Shown here: piece after piece, positions 61,861-64,000 of the stretch
Layout: each line of letters begins with the position of its first letter
How positions within the stretch are numbered: the first letter of the stretch is position 1
Origin: Aspidiotus rigidus
Lineage: Eukaryota; Arthropoda; Insecta; Hemiptera; Diaspididae
DNA length: 64,000 nt
Direction of reading: 5' to 3'
Assembly (NCBI GenBank): GCA_035079385.1
Contig: JAVHKY010000054.1
Span: forward strand, 18,456,001-18,520,000
Position numbers and translations under genes: made by a program
Notes under the pieces: model-generated
What the model was told of the DNA's origin: nothing
The model's database searches: none
The model's input: the letters and a program-made list of their open reading frames with translations, nothing else

Positions 61861-63930
61861 GGTTCTGTGATCGTATGAGAAATATATGTAGTAGATTTCG
61901 TATTTCTGTATTACCCTGTTTGTGAGCAGTTTGAATGTAGTTCCTCTCTTTCTGAAGGTTTACTTGCAGGTTCAGAAATATCTTCCGGAAGTTATCCGAA
62001 TAGCGAAAATGCGTTCTTTGAAGCTTTCTTAGGTAACGGGGCTAACGAGAGAAGTGTTGAGTCGCATTGTTGTCGAATATTTCACTCGGAAAGAGCTTCG
62101 CTATAGCATTTCAATTCAATTCAATTTTTCTTCCCTTTTTTTTTTTTTGTTAAGGAAATGACGCACTCGAAAATACTTCTGTAATATTTCCTATGTATAG
62201 AAACCTTCGTCTTTGTCGCTTTGCCAGCCTCCTTCTGAATATCCTCAAGAAAAAAAAAATTCTATTGCTCTTCGACGAATACAAACTTACGGTATCACGA
62301 CGTTCTAAAATTCCCGACAACGTAAGTGCGAAGTGTTTTCTTTTTTCTCTCTTTTTCATGTACGTGTTTGCTTTTCTAAAACGTTCTTATCTTTCGGTGC
62401 ACGGCACAACATCAGAGAGCGAACCGTCTCTCCGGAGCACACACACGATGGAACGCATTTTCTAATATAAGTGTGAGAGCATGTTTACTCAAAGAAGTCG
62501 CGAAGAGGTGTTTTCAGGCCGTATATGTACGTATACGCGCGTAAATGGAAGATGGCATTTTTGCTGGCGATATTTCCCCGGCGCGGCGTAATTTGACGCG
62601 AAAAAAGTTGCGAGATGGTCGAGGAAACGATTACTGATGGTATAACGACGTCGAATCGTATATCGGAGTAACGTTTTCTTCTGTCCTAATCAATTTATTC
62701 GCCGCCACTTGAAAGATATTAGCGAGAAATGTTTGCGAGCTCGTAGAACGAGATCCCACCTGGGAAACAACACGGCGGCATTTTCTCGATCTTCCTTCTT
62801 TCGCGTAATGTTACAGAAACTTTTCTCTTTGTTCCGTTAACGAAGTGAAAAGGAAAAGTCAACCTCTCTCCGGTCGAAGTTCCTGACTCGGCGCGCCAAC
62901 AATTCAATTTTCGCTGGCCTTGTTGTTCGCGAAAGCACGCGCACGTGATCGGTCAGCAGTTCCACGCAGATTCAGCTACTGGAATTGCGAGGTAAAATTA
63001 CTCCTCCCTCTCTCGCGGTGCGTGTGATTCGGAAGCGCGGCGTAACAAAGGCTGGAGAAATGTGTTGGAAAGTTTCGAAATATTCACCGCGTATGCGATC
63101 TCGGTGCTGTTCACGATTCATACCGACGTTAAGGATGCGATCCTATGACTAGCGATTCATTTGTGAAGTTGCGAGTGTCCATTTCTAGGGGGTTAACACT
63201 CTTACTTTCTCATTAATAATATTGAATAGAGTATAAAGCGAGGAGATGAAATTAGCGGCTATTGCATCCTCTGCAGTGGCAGTTGGTAATTTCCAATCTC
63301 CGCTGTTTTCAATCATTTGCTTTTTATTCTACCTAGTTGAAATTTTTGGAAGTCCTGAGAGTCCCCTTCCTAACTATCGTACCACAATCTGATTTTTGGA
63401 AGTTTGTCCTCTATTACGTATAACTCGAATCAAATACACAAATTTTCTGGCAAAACCAAGTAGATGAAGAGCATGTTCCATGTTTACTAGTAAATGACCT
63501 CATTTATATTTTGAGGCCACATGATGAAATCATGGCCCAGCGGGTGCATTCGCCTGTTCTTGGATTGATATAGGAGGCGGGGTGGTCTATTTGTTAAGCT
63601 ATCTAACTCACATACTCGTATGAATATCGATATTAGTGACGTCAACGTCATTAGCCCGTAACATCATAACCATCCATGATAGCTGCCTGTTACGTCATCA
63701 GCACAGCTTGGGTTCTTTTTCTTCCTTACTCTCTTCTATTCTTGGGATCACTCACTCCGCTCATAAGCTTTTCAACAATCTCCATTATACTAGGCTGTAC
63801 CGTATATTCATCTGTATTAGACCTACTGTTAGCCTTCATGAAACCAGGCGTATGGGATTAGAAAGAGGGAAACTCGGGGAGAGGGGCTGGCCAAGTTTAG
63901 ACCGTTATAGATCTTCTAGTATAAAGCTAG
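61861..63930. other. No recognised gene
   Basis: AT-rich, then G+C-richer DNA (62500-63150). A candidate donor-like 'gcgaggtaaaa' near 62990 follows an open stretch, but the protein is not recognisable. A tRNA-like A box 'gtggtctatttgttaagc' (63581-63600) may be a SINE remnant. Confidence 0.4.
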
Positions 63931-63956
63931 TATCTGTTAGTACACAACTCATCTTT

Positions 63957-64000
63957 ATTCCGATGACGCAAGATTTCAATATTTTCTACAGCCATACGTT
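63957..64000 (-). pseudogene. Penelope-like element, copy 4 (cut by window end)
   Basis: The last 40 bases match 3938-3976 ('agatttcaatattttct..agccatacg') with a few changes, the segment of the GIY-YIG domain encoding 'KRMALENIEILRHR'. The element continues beyond the window. Confidence 0.75.

Overview
This is a gene-poor eukaryotic nuclear window, almost certainly from an insect. Three things point there. A NUMT decodes as cytochrome b only with the invertebrate mitochondrial code (TGA=Trp, ATA=Met, AGA=Ser). The single host exon I recognise (52464-52553) is a TPR exon of O-GlcNAc transferase with canonical GT-AG borders. The repeats are typical arthropod ones: Penelope-like, mariner, Academ-like, hAT, Helitron, pogo and LINE. 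The very AT-rich, divergent cytochrome b would suit Hymenoptera, but that is a guess.

Layout. 0-5 kb: a diverged direct duplication, then two fused Penelope-like fragments. 5.07-10.57 kb: a composite insertion. Two mariner 3' ends in opposite orientation, with TA target sites, enclose a 4.36-kb Academ-type DNA transposon that has about 305-bp inverted repeats, a 3-bp AAT duplication and a spliced, frameshifted transposase gene. 10.6-18.8 kb: hAT and CAGGGTGTC-type MITEs in non-coding DNA. 18.8-20 kb: a large interleaved inverted-repeat structure. 23.8-31 kb: a MITE, a 5'-truncated LINE, a tRNA-like SINE head, a 1.1-kb cytochrome b NUMT bounded by a 19-bp direct repeat, and a Penelope-like element with a hammerhead-like motif. 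35.7-41 kb: a KRBA2/Ginger-like integrase remnant, a frameshifted pogo-type transposase, a tandem repeat and Helitron helicase debris with a GC-rich hairpin and a pseudoknot-like motif. 43.4-45.7 kb: another MITE, a third Penelope-like copy and a 160-bp inverted repeat. 50 kb and 58.6-61.7 kb: tandem repeats rich in TGACGTCA, the latter with nested insertions. 64 kb: the window ends inside a fourth Penelope-like copy.

Apart from the OGT exon, every coding trace that can be named is mobile-element or mitochondrial DNA, and nearly all of it is broken. The long quiet stretches look like intron or intergenic DNA; much of the window may be OGT intron, but no neighbouring OGT exon was found. All identifications come from reading motifs by eye; no database search was possible.
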